DNA of 64,000 bases from Monilinia fructicola (Eukaryota > Ascomycota > Leotiomycetes > Helotiales > Sclerotiniaceae): positions 2,080,501-2,144,500 of the forward strand of contig VICG01000007.1 of NCBI GenBank assembly GCA_008692225.1, in the 5' to 3' direction. The position numbers were made by a program, and so were the translations under genes. Under the pieces are notes generated by a model that saw nothing but the letters and a program-made list of their open reading frames with translations, did no database searches and was not told the DNA's origin. This document shows positions 1 through 13,460 of this stretch, one piece after another (the first letter of the stretch is position 1; every line of letters begins with the position of its first letter).

Positions 1-609
1 GATCTTGGCTGTTAGTAGTTTTGATCGAATCACAACACTGGAATAGGCCCAGGGCGGGAATCCCAGACGACAGACTGCAATCACTTCCCTATTCGGCAGC
101 CCGCAGTGTAGCTACCGAATGATTACTGCAGCGGATTCAGGTTATTCAATTGGCCAGTATTAGAGAACCTGAAGCAAGATCCAGGAATCAATCAAGATAC
201 GTGGCTCGATAGTAATAAGATGACAATAAACTCCGATAGTGTAAGATTGGTGACTGCTGGTCTTACGTTACATATTCTCGTTGATTTCCTATTGTACGTC
301 GCGAATCTACAACTCGCAATCTCTGCCAAGCTGCCAAGATTCATGGGTTAAACGATATTGCTTAACCCTCCTGTACTCTGTACTACTGTATCACCCCCAT
401 CTTTAAGTTTCCCCCGCAAAGATCTTTCTTTTACGGCGGAGACCGTGGGGTGTATCTATCTAGCATTCCCCTTTCCGCTGTTAGCTCTCGGTAATTGATT
501 TGACTTCGAGGCTTCCGCCCTCCTCGGCCATTTATAAACCTCAACCACGAAGGGTAATTATTGATCGTTTCTTGTGTTGTACTTCATGGAGTTTCATATT
601 AGAGGGCCT
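1..609. other. Intergenic, 3' side of TRS130
   Basis: No open frame longer than a few dozen codons and no recognisable RNA gene. It holds the 3' flank of the minus-strand TRS130 gene and runs to the window edge. I see nothing else in it. Confidence 0.6.
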
Positions 610-3600
610 TTAATCTATCACGATACCCCCAGGTCCCGCTGGTCTTCGTTCACTTTCCAATAACCAAGCACCGCCCTGCGGCCCACTAGCATCTAAGCTC
701 ATAGTTGTCTTTCTAGCATCACTTATAATTCTAACAGTTTCGCCAATATTCTTGCAGTCGGTTTCGCAAGTCACAGGGCGCGATCTACTTTTGACACCTT
801 CCTCTCCGCCGGATGATCCTGGTCTGGTGCTTCTGGTGACAGGAAGTGCTTTAATTTCCACAGTGGGGTACGATAGGAATCCTTCTCGAAGAGGAATCAA
901 AACGATAGGAAAAGTCAATTTATGGTTTCTTCCATGGATTGCTCGAGGAACTTTGAAGTGACCTTTTCGCCTGCCACCAATAAGCCACGTGTCTGACGAA
1001 CCTGTAACCTCATACACGAATTCTAGATCTTCCCCCGAGCTTGTAATATCATCTTGAGAGGCCGTATCCCAGTTTCTGGTCGATCTTAAAATCAAGGATG
1101 CTGGTATTGGTTCGTTCGCTACTGCTACAGCACCACTAGCTGCTATTGATGCTGTTTGAAGTAGTCGTAGATCAGCAGTATGCACCACCATTACCGAAGG
1201 AACATCAACAGGAATTACTATAGATCTGCTTCTCGAGATTGCATCATCATCGATAGATAGAGGTGGCAAGGGTATAACTGGGTTATGTTGCTGCCATTCC
1301 TGGAGGATTTTCCCGATAATCACGGCGGTGTCTTGATCTTTTTCGATGGAGTTACCCAAGCCTGAAAAGTGCTCATGCCATCTGATGTTGAGGATAACCG
1401 ATGTCGGTACCTCACCAAGAATAGCTGCCCTTTCAAAATCATATGGTAAAAAATGTGTTCGAAGCTCCGAAATAATGACGGGTATTATTAGGCGAGTATA
1501 TGGTCGCAAGGAATTACCCCGGAGAAAATCTTCCAGAACTCGTGAAACAACATCATAAACTTCTTCATCGAGGCAAATATAATGCAAGATAAGAGATAGA
1601 GTCTTTGGCTTACTCGATTTATGTCGAGCTGTGGGTGAAGAGGGCGAATTCGTCTTTGCAATTTTGTAAAGTAGAGAAGCTGGTTGACGAGGGAATATGG
1701 TGAGAGGTCTTGTTAAACTAAGTCCGCATTGGGCTTCGAACATTTCGGACTTTTCCAGCTTAGAGCTAAGAAGTCGAAGTGGGCTGTTTGTTGATGTTGA
1801 GATGGTAAATTTCGAGAACAGTGCTTTATGCTTAAAAAGATCCTGGACATTGACGCCCAATGGGAGCATAATAGACACTGAAGAGGTGGTAGCGAAGAAA
1901 AAGTCTCCATCTTTTGTCGTGTATGATATTTCAAGTCGGAGCGAGACTTCATTTACTTCATGTTCTAGATTGAATGGTACTCGTATTCTTGCAATAGTCT
2001 GCGACTCCATAGCACTGAAGTGGACAATGCCTGCTTCTGGCCTTTTCGGAATATCGACTTGTCCGTCGATTACCGTTACTTCACTGGTTTGAAGTCGTAG
2101 CCCAGCTGTTGCCGCGCGAATTTGGAGTTGACCATTTGTGACATTATTCCATCCAGACGATAGCTCAATCTCCAAAGATCGATTTTGGTCTAGATACATG
2201 CATCTGGAAGAGAAGAGTTTGGCGTTGAAAGCCTCCGCTCGGTGGTATAGAAGTAGCCTCGGGCACTTAAAAAAGTCGCTGCCTTTTGTCGATAGATGCC
2301 CAATGTTGTCATATGAATACTCCATGACAATTTTACTACTATGAAGCACGACATGCGTAACTTGATAGGAGCCAGGGATTATAACCTATATCATCAGAAA
2401 TTAATCACTTCTGGCAAAGATATCTTCACTTACATTGCTTTGAACGTATAATTTATTCCACTCCTTTTTGAATATGACTGCATTGTTTGTCTCAAGCCAA
2501 ATTTCTCGTCCAGGGCCACCCATTAATGGAATAACCCTCACTCGAGCCTTGTCGATACTCAGGTCCTCTTTCAGTAAGTACTGGAGTTGAAGATTTAGTC
2601 CAAAACTATCCTGACCTGGGTGATATTGTGGAGTCCCATCAACTTCAATCTTGCTAAAGTAATCCTGTAATGGTACGTGAATATCACGAGACAAGGTTTG
2701 CGTTATCTGTAACAATTCATCTACATATGTATCACTGAGCATAACATCTCCCTCATCAAACTTGTTCGGAAAACCAATTCTGAAAGTTGATTTTCTGGTA
2801 AGTTTGTCCTTTTCCATCATAGCGACTCTCGCTAGAAGTTTTAGCACGACTTTGACATATTCATCATTGCGACTCAACTCCTTAAGACACTTAGCGTACA
2901 TTACTAGCAGCGATATTTCGACTTGTGTCCACGAAGCATCGCCATAGAACGGGGTGATGCGATAGAAGTAGAAGGCAGCAGCAGCATAGTCTCCCAGGTG
3001 ATATTTGAGGATGGCCAGGTCTGCCATGCTGGTTTGCACAGATTGAGTGCGATTTGCTACAGTATAGTGTCGAAGTGCCTTATCTGTTAGGGTCTCATAG
3101 AGACGATAGAAATCCTCCTTGTTGTCTAAAGCAGTCCGGAGTAACTTGCTATCAATTCCATGCAGCGAAGGAGGAATACGAGTTGAGACAGGTATATCAT
3201 CTTTTTCTAATGATGGCTCCTCATCAAGATTAACCTCTTCCATGTCAGTAGCTTCATCGACCGGGGGCCTGGTTACATCTGCCCAGCCCGCAATCCATTC
3301 ACGTTGTTTACCAACATACTCTAGGACACTTCGAGAGCACAAGTAGAGCTCGGCTCGGTGGGCAGCAAGTTCCTCTAACCCATTTTTGAGAAAACCCGAC
3401 GAGCCAGTATTGGCTCCAGGTACACTGGCTCTTCGACCTCCAGGAAATAGGGTGGGACTTGGAGGTTCTCGAGATGATGATCGGAGTGCAAGAGAAGTCG
3501 TCCTAGCAGGATGCATCATAGTTTTAGGTTCGGGGATTGCGGATTTGGGCTCTGCACCACCACCTGGAGGTGCCAATGTAGAGGGTGGTATAGGCAACGC

Positions 3601-5411
3601 CTTTGTTGACGTTTGCGCAAGTATTTGTTGAGCAAGAGAAAATGTGAAGGAGGAAACAACATTTTCGATCACTTGATTCATCACAGGATCTGCTTTAAAG
3701 TCCGATTTCGCCTTCTCATACGAAACTTCTTTTTGAGAATGGAAATAAGCACTCCAAATATCCTCACGCATGATAGTTGATATATTGGCGATAAAATCCA
3801 TTGCTCGCTTACAGACCTCACCAAGTACAGAAAGGTTTTCAGTGTCATCTGAGGGCTGTGAAGCTGGAAGTCTAGCGGCTACACCAAGTAAGCTTGATTC
3901 TCGTTGTTCTTTTAACTTTGCGAGTAGTTCTGATTGTGTAAACCATGCATTTGCTAATCGTAATAAGAGAGTTAACTGGCGAGCGAATATATAGCAGCGA
4001 AAGTCAAAGATCGAGACGTCATTCGCAAGAATGAGTTCGCGGTATCGCTTCTTAGATGCATTTATTGGAATCTCATCCTCCTCCTTCTCGGAAGTTCCAC
4101 CTGTGGACTGGAGATCGATGGGTTCTTCTGATTCTGACCCTGCAGCTTCCAGGTCTATGTCTTTCAATATAGCCTCTCTAGCCCGCTTTGCCTTGAGTTT
4201 GAGCTCCTCGGTATATGGTAGAAAAGAGCCGCCGTGCTGAGTTCCGGACCCTGCGACAGCTTGATCTCTGACAATTGTGTCCAAACCAATAGAAAGCTCA
4301 TCATATCCCACTAAAGCATCTTCAATCAAACCAACGCTCTCAAACCCTCTTGCCAAACCTTCTTTTAATACAAAAAATGTACAGAAGTTCCAACCGGGTA
4401 AAGTTCTTTGACTATCCTTTTCACGGATATTTTCCTCGTACTGGGTTACCCGCATATCAAATGACTGTAATATCAAGAATTTGAGCTTCGAAATAAGATC
4501 AATCCAGGCATTTTCATTCTCTTGCGGCGTTTCCGTATAGGAGCCGGGGATCGCTGGTACAACGCGGGGAAGCATATTATATGGGACATCATTAATGCCG
4601 ATGCGAATCTGAGCAATCCTATCAACACCAGACTTCGTTGAGCCATTGAAATCTGCTCTCAGCTTCTCAAGAATTGTGGATGACCCTCCGCCTCTCCAAC
4701 GTGCTGTAGATTTCTCACTTGTGGATCCAGAACTACCATCCGCATTTTTCCCACTTATTCTGGGCTGCGTCGCTGCTGCAGTATTTGGGACGATTACATG
4801 AACAATGAGGAATTCAAAGTTGTCATGATTTTCCTGCGAAGTGGACTTGCTTGCAGTCGATGGAGTATGTTCCTTTATCCATTCTCGAACCTGCTTTCTG
4901 CCATGAGACTTGTATGTATCGTTATCGTCGCAGCGTAGAAATAAGATCTTCAAGTATGGTGTCTGCCTTAAACCAGGTATTTGATGTCTGCGACCTTTCA
5001 CAGCAGAATTTGTGGTACTGGGTCTTGAAAGGGCATCAACAGCATTCTGGCCAATTGCTTGTGTGCGAAAACCATCATCGGCACTGATGCCAGAGTCTGT
5101 ACTTCTCACCCGTGATAGTTCGGATGTACTCAGATTTAAGGGTCCTGCCGGTGCATTCAAGCCGGAATCTGGATTGTATTTGATGAGATCGACATGGAGG
5201 GAGGAGATGGAACGGAGGGGGCCAGCGTGGGATTCCCAGTGCAAGTTTCGTAGCGGAAGTCGAGGTAGAAGCCCTGGCGATAAGAGCGGATAGACATTAT
5301 CAGGATCGAAATATTCCACTTAATATCTTTAGCAAATGCAACTCACATCAAATGTTCCAAGAATATATGTTAATTACCTGTAACTTTTGAGCTTGATGAT
5401 GGTGGCTCCAT
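610..5411 (-). CDS. TRS130: TRAPPII complex subunit Trs130 (TRAPPC10 family)
   Basis: Trs130/TRAPPC10 is a large TRAPPII subunit; the complex is the exchange factor for Rab11-type GTPases (Ypt31/32) at the late Golgi. The reading frame is built from three exons on the minus strand: 5411-5378, 5318-2434 and 2385-610, with introns of 59 bp (5377-5319) and 48 bp (2433-2386, GTAAGT...ATATAG). Total 4695 bp, 1564 aa, with no internal break. The start ATG at 5411 gives MEPPSSSSKVTVEYFDP, whose VEYFDP opening is typical of fungal Trs130; the second exon alone has no ATG at its 5' end. The N-terminal half has the conserved TRAPPC10-type segments (for example PYLKILFLRCDD and the long helical middle), and the last third is the beta-sandwich-rich C-terminal region. 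It is longer than the yeast protein (about 1100 aa), mostly through Ser/Pro-rich linkers. Family assignment comes from recognition of the sequence, not a search. Confidence 0.9.
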
Positions 5412-6832
5412 TGCTAATCGTTCTTTTCTAACATGAGCGGCGCACTATTGACTATCAACTCTCATAAATCATGAAAATCATAAGATTCATTAAGTGGAAA
5501 CCATGACACTTGTTTCGTACCGTCGCATCTTTCATGTATATGTTGTGAATAGGCATCTCAAGTGCTCAGGGACAGTTGACATTCTGCCAAGAATATATCC
5601 TAATCTGGCTAGAGTCCCGGAGGCGGTATACTGATTGATTCCATTTGACAGCTAACAGGTAAACCGTAGGAAGGTAGGCCCAATCTTTGTTCGTGCCGCG
5701 AGGCATCCTGGGCTCTAGTGTGTTCTTGCTCATACAATACCACTGATGAGCTGAATCATTTGAAATCTATGGCAAGCTAACCATGGAGAGTTACACGTAT
5801 GAAGTCATTGCTATGACGAGATGTTCAGGAATGCAAATGAATTCAATTGAGATCCAAGTGGACACGGGTGGCTTGTCACACATTTCGACATATTGGCACG
5901 TTCGCTAGGGATTGTTATGTTTGAAAGCATTCAGCAAGCTGCTGTACGTCTATTCAGACAGTTAAGAAGTTATTTTGGGGGTATCTGCACCATGGATGAT
6001 GTCACGAACGTCAAACTTGATGACAGTCATTCATACATCGGGTGAGACAGCTGGCTCGGCCATGTAGATTCCAGACTTTCATGCTGAAGTCGAAGTTCAA
6101 AATGCGTACCATCACTTGCCTGTTACTCACATTAGGCTTTCAGATAGCTACCTGGATGGTAGATGTATCGCATTACACGGTTTCTACCGCGTCTCTATTT
6201 CAACTTGTCCTTCCGTCGTTGCCATTTTATACATTGTAGTCGCTTCAAATGTAACAATCGCCACATCAGATTCGCAGTTAAAAGTCATGCGAGGACTTTA
6301 GTCGGCAATGCCTTGTTCTTTCTCATTGTTGCACGAGATAGTACGACTTGGCAGAGGGTCGTGTACTCGTGTAAGCACCTGAAAACCCGCAGGTAAATCA
6401 GAGTGTTTAGAGTTTCCCCGACATTACTTGCCCTGTTCATCCGCACACCAAAATTCTTGGCAATTGCTTACATGCCTTCCAGGTCACTCATCCAAGTTCC
6501 ATTTCAGTTGAGAGTCCGAGATGTTTCGAGGCGTCTTTTGCTTAATGATGTATGCAAACTTCTCAATGTTATGCTTATTCAGTCTTTATTGTGGGCTTGG
6601 CAGAGCTTGCCCGTGCCACTCATCAGCAGTAGATCAATACCAATATACTATCTTCATGTTACTCCAGACTTGGTGGCAGAATGCTTTATAACTCTATGGG
6701 GTTAGTATTGACGCTTAGAAGAGTGGTTTTGTGCATCTAGAAATTTAAATTTGAGTGGGCAGTACAAGTGAAATTGGCCATCAGAGAGCTTCAGTCACTG
6801 CCGTCGTCTTGATTACTACTTCTTATCCCAAT
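5412..6832. other. Intergenic, upstream of TRS130
   Basis: About 1.4 kb between the TRS130 start and the propeller pseudogene. Only short frames without family resemblance occur, for example 42 codons from an ATG near 5782 and 101 codons at 6403-6705. Presumably the TRS130 promoter lies at the left end; I see no distinctive element. Confidence 0.5.
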
Positions 6833-8117
6833 ATGCGATCACTAACTTATTCCGTGGGTCTCTTGTTCAACATCATCCTCTCCCTCACCGGTGCCACACT
6901 CCTACCAAAATCTTCTGCCCCTCCTCTTCTCCTTACCGTTACCGAGCTCCGATCCTTCAGGGAGGAAACCTAGGCTGAAAGCATCGCCGTCCGTTCTAAC
7001 GGTCAACCGCGCTTCACTCGCCTCGACACCCCTATCCTCCAAGTTTTCGATCCTGCCAACAAAACTACTCCGGTCACCCTCCATACCTCCAATACAACAA
7101 CCTAAATTGGCCGTAAGCATAGCCAGTTCTCTAGTTCTTATATTCCCCGATGCTCAACTATGTCTAGATAATTGATCTTCCACGCCATCTTCACTTTTCA
7201 ATGCAGATTTTTCTCATTCAATCTCTTTTAAAGGCCTTCTTTGAACAATCAGGAATTACTAAGTCTCCGATTCTGCAGTCCTGTGCATTACCGAGCTAGT
7301 CCCTAACTCAGACATTTTCTATGTCGCGCTCCAAACCCCCTACACACCCGTTTTCACAAAAATCATTAACACCCTCTTCAAAGTAGACTTGAGCACATTC
7401 TCTTCCAAAGCTGGTACATTGATCTCCGCCCCCACAGTATCTCACGTTATCGATAACCCAGAATCTTTTTTCTTGAATGGGATGGACACTCTAGATGCAG
7501 GACATATTCGCATAGCCGACTCAACTCTCGGCCACATCTACAATCTTGATCTATCAACTATCTCGTACACTATTCCTCTCAAACTTCTATCTATGTCCAT
7601 CCCGCCCCATGCAGCTGCCCAGCGAGGCGTCAACGGTATACATTACCTCTCCCCCTATCTTTATTTCGTCAATCTCGCCGCCATCATATTGAATCACGTC
7701 CCCATGCACCAACCAATGCACTTCTAACTAGTGATAGTGTCTTATTGTTTAAAGTAACCAATCCAGATGATTCCACCATTCGTGGAGATGGCACAATTTT
7801 CATCTGTGGGAATGATCAGGATACGCTATACATGTAGAAAGGAGGTATGGGTGAGGCACAAGCTGTACCTGGTAGTACTGCATCTGCAATACTGGCAGGT
7901 GTTACTGCGGGTGCATTTGAGAGGTCACAGGGAGGAGAGGGAAAAGATTCTGGTTAACTACGAGTCGTGGTAAGTCTTCTCACTCTTTTGGGAATATTGT
8001 GAGTCAGGGATGAACTGATAAATACCAACATGTTTGTTTGTAGCTCAAGCCCAACCTATCAGTGGCATGACTACAACTAGGGCTACGGTATCATATATTG
8101 ATACTGAGTGCATCTAA
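6833..8117 (+). pseudogene. Decayed secreted six-bladed beta-propeller protein (TolB/SMP-30-like)
   Basis: Fragments in several plus-strand frames line up in the order of a fungal secreted propeller family related to SMP-30/gluconolactonase and TolB folds. From ATG 6833 comes a signal-like hydrophobic start (MRSLTYSVGLLFNIILSLTG), then a TAG at 6971-6973, then in the same frame AESIAVRSNGQPRFTRLDTP. Next, after a frame change, come ITELVPNSDIFYVALQTPYT, KVDLSTFSSKAG and FFLNGMDTLDAG with IADSTLGHIYNLDL and GVNGIHYLSPYLYFVN (7380-7690), and in another frame DDSTIRGDGTIFICGNDQDT (near 7768) and the last blade. A plausible final intron (GTAAGT near 7970 to TTTGTAG near 8041) is kept and joins an exon ending in SYIDTECI at 8115-8117. 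At least three stops or frame shifts interrupt it. The stop at 6971 sits where relatives usually have Trp (TGG to TAG), from memory of the family. No product is expected. Confidence 0.7.
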
Positions 8118-10379
8118 ATAATCATCGTGAAACGCCTGAATTGGGAGTTCAATATGATTGTTAGATGATGTCACGGCTTGACGTATGTTACGAAAAAAAT
8201 GTACACATGAGAATCGTATGATCCTGCACCCTCTTTACACCATCAACCAGTTTTAGATCAAAGCCCTAACGCGTAATGAAAAGATCCCTTTAGACAAGAC
8301 CTAGTCTATGTATATTGTTATCCTATAACACCTGCTGCATTTCACACTGCGCGCAATAATATAATACTTCTATCTCCTCGGCACTGGATGAGTGATTATT
8401 GCCCGAAACAGTCTCCGACGTCATGATATGATGTTCACTCGGATTACAGTAGCATGCAGGGCTCCTACCTCAGTTCCAGCTATTTGTGGCGAATCTCACT
8501 GGCCTTCTACTCGGGAAAAGTTGCCCTTATCCTTACTTAGGTACAATCAATAGTGCCATATGATATAGTCCAGTGAAATGCAGAGGTAGCTGCTCCCTTG
8601 CCCATGTCACAAATACAAGACACGCGCAAGAAATTTACAATCTAAATCAAACGTAAACACTTTTTGATGTATAACGGTGCCATTATATTTCTGCATCTTG
8701 AGTCCGAAAGCAGTCATCCAACCAAGTACACGGGACATCATCCATCCTCCTCCTTCTGAGCCCCCCTCGCCCCCTCCCTCCCCCCAATTTTCATTCCAAT
8801 CCCCTCTTCCCCGCCCCCAGTCCAACTTAATACACACTCAAGGTAATCTATCTAACCACCCCTTCAAACCATCCTTCCGATTATGAAAATAGCCTACTAT
8901 CCATCTATTAACATACTAAGAAATATCGGCCACACCGAGAAACTATCACTCTAGTCTACTCTAGTCTACTCTACCCTCATCATACAACTCCACCAGCGCT
9001 CATGGCACCCCTCTCATTCAATTACGAACGCTACCACACCACACAATCTGCGCAACTGCATCTACATCCCTTTTCGACCATGCACACATATCCATCTCCG
9101 CCTTACCAGCCAACCCTGCCCCTCCCACCCCGATCTGCACAGATTGCAATTTATCGAGTCCTCCAAGACTAGTTCATGATTTAGGGTGCAGTATCTAACA
9201 TAGCATTTGCAGCCTGATTTAACTACATGGAGGTAAATCAAGGACATCGCAATCTATGTATGCCCCCTTGCGCTTAGATGCCGACTTCCCATACTTTCAA
9301 CTTTCCATGAACATTCGTTGATGCAGCTGACAGACATATCGAGCACCTCATCTGACGGCCGCAACAGTGATTCTCACGGCTCGGTTAAGTTTTGAACCAT
9401 ATACTTCAAACTAAAATCCATATCATGTATATGCATTTCAAAATTCCATCACCAACTAACCAACCACCCACTCACGTCCACCATAAACGTAACCCCAACC
9501 TCAGGATCCAATCTTTAGGCATTCCATCCATTCCAAAAAGTAAGATTTGGGCAGCAAAGCTTGCAAAGCCTGCAAAACCCGCAAAGCTCACGAGCTAGCC
9601 TCTAGTTTCTCTCCCCCCCCCCCTTCCCCCCTAGTGATTAATTTAACGTCGAGGGCACATACGCAGAGCCGATTGGCAGATGGATACTAGAAAGATAAAT
9701 AAGATTCCACAGCTCGCTTCCAAATTAGTGGAAGGAGTTTGTTTGCTTTCTTTTTTTTCCCCATTGAAAATTGATAAATTAACTTGTAGTGGAAGCGAAG
9801 ACTGCGAAGCAAGATTTGCCGGTCTGCCCTATCTGCCCTATGAATATGCTGCTATCCCCAGGTCACCTTTTATATTCCCTTGGCTGTCTGGAGGGGGAGA
9901 CGGAGGTTGCTGACTTTGCTGAATCCTGATGTCGTTTGTATGTTCACAATTCCAGGTATCGTGGTCCCAGGTGGATTCAGCTGTAGACTCCCGGTCCAGA
10001 ATAAATTTCATGTTTGTGATTCCAATATTTGAGAAATTAGTAAAATACTCCGTGAGAAAGAAGATCATGGCATGAATATTGAATCCCTAGTAGTAGAACA
10101 GGGGACCTATACAGTATCTCGCTCACTCCCAAAGCCCGTACGTAGGTGAGACTTGACATCGCCGCAATCAATATCTCCCCGATCTACTCTCCCATCTTGC
10201 CTCATCTCATACGAATCCAGGAACCCGGGAAGCAAACTGCTCTCACCTCTTCCGAATTTCCGATGCTACCGAGTCAATTCCTAAATTCTTCTTGCCCCCT
10301 CTCACCCGCAAATCCACTAACCCAGTTGCCGAGCACCCTTCACTACTGTATGGACGGTCACTGTTGAAACCAATATTTT
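8118..10379. other. Gene-free stretch, left part of the desert
   Basis: No frame with family resemblance or coding character. There is pyrimidine-rich DNA around 8745-8835 and a CCCCC run near 9612-9630. Frames of 60-77 codons occur on both strands but overlap each other and look random. Confidence 0.5.
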
Positions 10380-10930
10380 ATTTTATTCATTTTAGTTTGC
10401 ACTACTATAATACCTAGCTTCCGCCTCCCTCAAATCTTCCCTTCGTCGGTCGGCTAAAAGCTAATTCCAAAAGTGGTTGAATCCTCTTCAAGACAAGCTT
10501 TGATTTCAGCCCTCTATTATATACAAAAAAGAAACATCTCATCATACCCTTTAGATCCCTTTTCTAAAATAATATCAACTATTTTATTGAATATTTATTA
10601 AACTTTTATTGAATATTGATTAAAATTTTATTAAATGTTTATCAAATGTTCAATCTTATAATAATATATTATTTATATAAAACCCAATATTATAATATTG
10701 ATTCTGTTTTATTTTCTATTTTTTTATAATTACTACTTCGAACTTAAATACAGAGAATTCAAAAGAAACTCTATAGAGTCTACCTAGTATGTAAGCGATT
10801 TGGCCCTACTACCTTCTCATAAAATAATATATACAGAGTAGAAAAGCCATTAGAAGGATAATAAAGCCTGTCTATTGATCCTGTACGCCGTAAATTGTAC
10901 ACCATATCTATGCTTCTCTGCTCCTTTAGA
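10380..10930. other. AT-rich island, possible relic of a mobile element
   Basis: Between 10560 and 10760 the sequence is almost entirely A and T, with many TpA steps and repeated ATTGAATATT/ATTAAA motifs. It abuts 10780-10962, where a 60-codon minus-strand frame (YETVEAYRHLKEQRS...) looks more protein-like than the surroundings but is not recognisable. Sharp AT-rich islands in filamentous ascomycetes are commonly repeats altered by RIP (repeat-induced C-to-T mutation); that is inference here. No terminal repeats were seen. Confidence 0.35.
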
Positions 10931-13425
10931 TGACGGTAAGCTTCAACCGTCTCATACAACAACAGTTACAACGCTCTCTTCAGAATAGCTCGCAGCCAAA
11001 GATCCAACCTCCATCTCACCTCAGTCCATCCCAACCCATTCCATCCTCAACAGCTCTCAACAAATCTCACAGTCACTCAAAAATCAGGGTCTTTCCTGCG
11101 TCAGCCACCTACGCTGGGCGTTACACCAACCATACAGCCGAGTCGTCATTTCCACGTGGTATGCCTGTCTTGCCGGAGGTGGGATACAACACGGGCCGAT
11201 CGTCATGGTGAGTCCCTTTGGCATCAGGCATACGGAGTATACGGAGAGTAATCTCTGGGAAAGGTGGTCTTGGTTCGGAGGTATAAGAGCATTACCGGCA
11301 TATAGGCATGTACATTCCATTTGTGGGAGGGAAAAAACCACCCTATTCTTGGCTGAGAGGGTGGGCATCTTACGGTGATGGCTGGGGTTCATCGTACATG
11401 CAAATGCGTTCAAGTTTGTGGACGGGGTTTCTGATACCTTCGATGATGGAACATCATGTGAGCGTCTCCATTTGTGCGCATTAGAGACTGAAGTAGGAGA
11501 GCGGTACAGAGTACATTGCAATGGTTTACTTTGAAGCTGATGTTAAAGTTTAACACTGTGTTTAAATATTAATACAGTAATAGTAATAGTAATAGGTAAA
11601 ATTGTATTACAGAAATGCCTTGAGCATCAACCCCCATCTCCCCTAAAACGACGGTTTTTTTCCATAGGAAATCGACACTTCCACCAATGAGAACCATCAA
11701 CCAGAATATTCCTTTGAAAGTTTCGCTTGTCAACTTATACTTTACTACAGTATCCTTTGGTCAAAACACTTGGCGCAGGTGAGGGGTTTATCCAGGTACT
11801 CCCTGCTCCTCTAGTGAAAAAGTATAACGAAATTACATATATACCAGGAAATTAGCTGCCTTCAAGGACTCAGAGACGCGCGATTCTTCCTCAAGAGGGC
11901 TACTAGTACACTCAAAGGGAAAACTTCAGCCGGTCAGAGATCGGGAGGCGCCATCCATTCGAATTTCGAAGTCAGCAAGTGGCACAAAACCATGCCGACG
12001 CGAGAAGATGTGCAACTGATCCGCCTTCGCATCGATCAAGTTTGAACACATCATTTGATACTGAAACGCCAAGTCACGAGATGATCAGTCAAATGATAAT
12101 CGAGCTCTGATATTCCGCACCTACAGGAGCTGCCTCTCGCATCGGCGTATTCGGTTGCACTATTGTGCAATCAATTGCCCGCTCACAAACTATATATCTT
12201 GACCTTCACAAGTTCACATGCGTTGTAGAGCAAAGATTTAAAATCCGGTCAAAAACCTCTCATGTGTAGACGGCTGGGTAGATGTAAAGTCAATCATCCC
12301 ATCTACTACTGTACCGAGGTACAGGGACGGTACAGGTACAGGGAACTAACTAACTATTGATATGTATTATTTACATATTATTTACACACATATTATATCA
12401 TTGTGTATTATTGTGTATTACTGTGCATTATTATACCACAGCATAATAATCCATTCATCCTCAGCCTTGAGAGTTGGCAGAATTAAAAAAAAATCGGTCG
12501 TGTGAACAAACAAGTTCTCAGCCCCTTCATGCATACTCGCCTATCCACTTACGCAGTTGAGTGATGAAAAGCGACGATTAGGAGAAGTAATGAAATAATG
12601 CAGTCAGATGGTGATTTCCCCAAAAATCTCACTCGCAAAAGCAAAATAGATAGATGCTATTGATGGGACTCACTCTTCTTACAAGTTACAAGTTGCAACT
12701 GCTTTGATAACAAATGCTCGGCAACTTAATTGCTTCCTCAAGTTCCTCCCTCCGTCAACCCATGACCCTCGGATTAATGTCATGTCATGTCATCGGTGTG
12801 TGTTGATAAGTATGTGTATGTGTATGTGTATGTGTATGTGTGTGTGTGTGTGTGTGTGCTCGGGGAATACTTGTGCATCAATCCGATGTACGGCTTATTT
12901 TTGAAGAACAACCAAAAAAGCACTTCTGCACCATGGCACCATTGCACCACCGCACCACCGCACCGCTGCACCACACAGATGTAAGTAAGTAGATAGATAC
13001 CTAGTAGAAATCAAAAGCTGATCTTTCTTACGGTCTTACCGTATCTTGTACTCCTCCGTACAATAGAGTAAGTGTGAGGTTTTACCAAATGCTTTTCCTA
13101 CCTCTGACATCTCACCGCCATGTTGATTACTCTAAAATTCTCTTGTTGATCCTTCCTGTGCTCACTGCTCACTTGACAATTTGATGGTTTGTGCTTTTAT
13201 CCTGCTTCAGGGGACATGCGTAGTACTCCGTGTTTTAGTGGAAGGAATATTGCGAAAGCTTGAGACAATATTGGGATGTGCCCGACCATTGTTGACCATC
13301 TCTCGCCCGAAAATGTTCCGATCGGTTTATGGATATAATACAGTAGTAATATTGTGTGGTTTTGTGGGTGAGATAGATGGATTGTGCTCACAGGTCTGCC
13401 CTTGAGAGTCTGACTATTCAAAATG
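10931..13425. other. Gene-free stretch with a TG/TATG microsatellite
   Basis: The longest frame is 145 codons (11521-11084, minus), with no recognisable domain and a composition that looks random. A (TGTA)n-(TG)n microsatellite occupies about 12798-12860. Short A/T-rich tracts appear at 12360-12440. No gene is supported. Confidence 0.5.
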
Positions 13426-13460
13426 ATGAATCATGAATCGAATCATGATTCATGATTCAT
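13426..13460. repeat. Perfect 14-bp inverted repeat with a 7-nt loop
   Basis: Left arm 13426-13439 (atgaatcatgaatc) and right arm 13447-13460 (gattcatgattcat) are exact reverse complements around a 7-nt spacer. The arms are themselves made of the repeated, self-complementary unit atgattcat, so cruciform or slipped structures are possible. It lies in non-coding DNA, far from any called gene. Confidence 0.85.

Noticed and set aside
11084..11521. 145-codon minus-strand frame
   Set aside because: Composition looks random, it overlaps frames on the other strand, and no family or splice context supports it.
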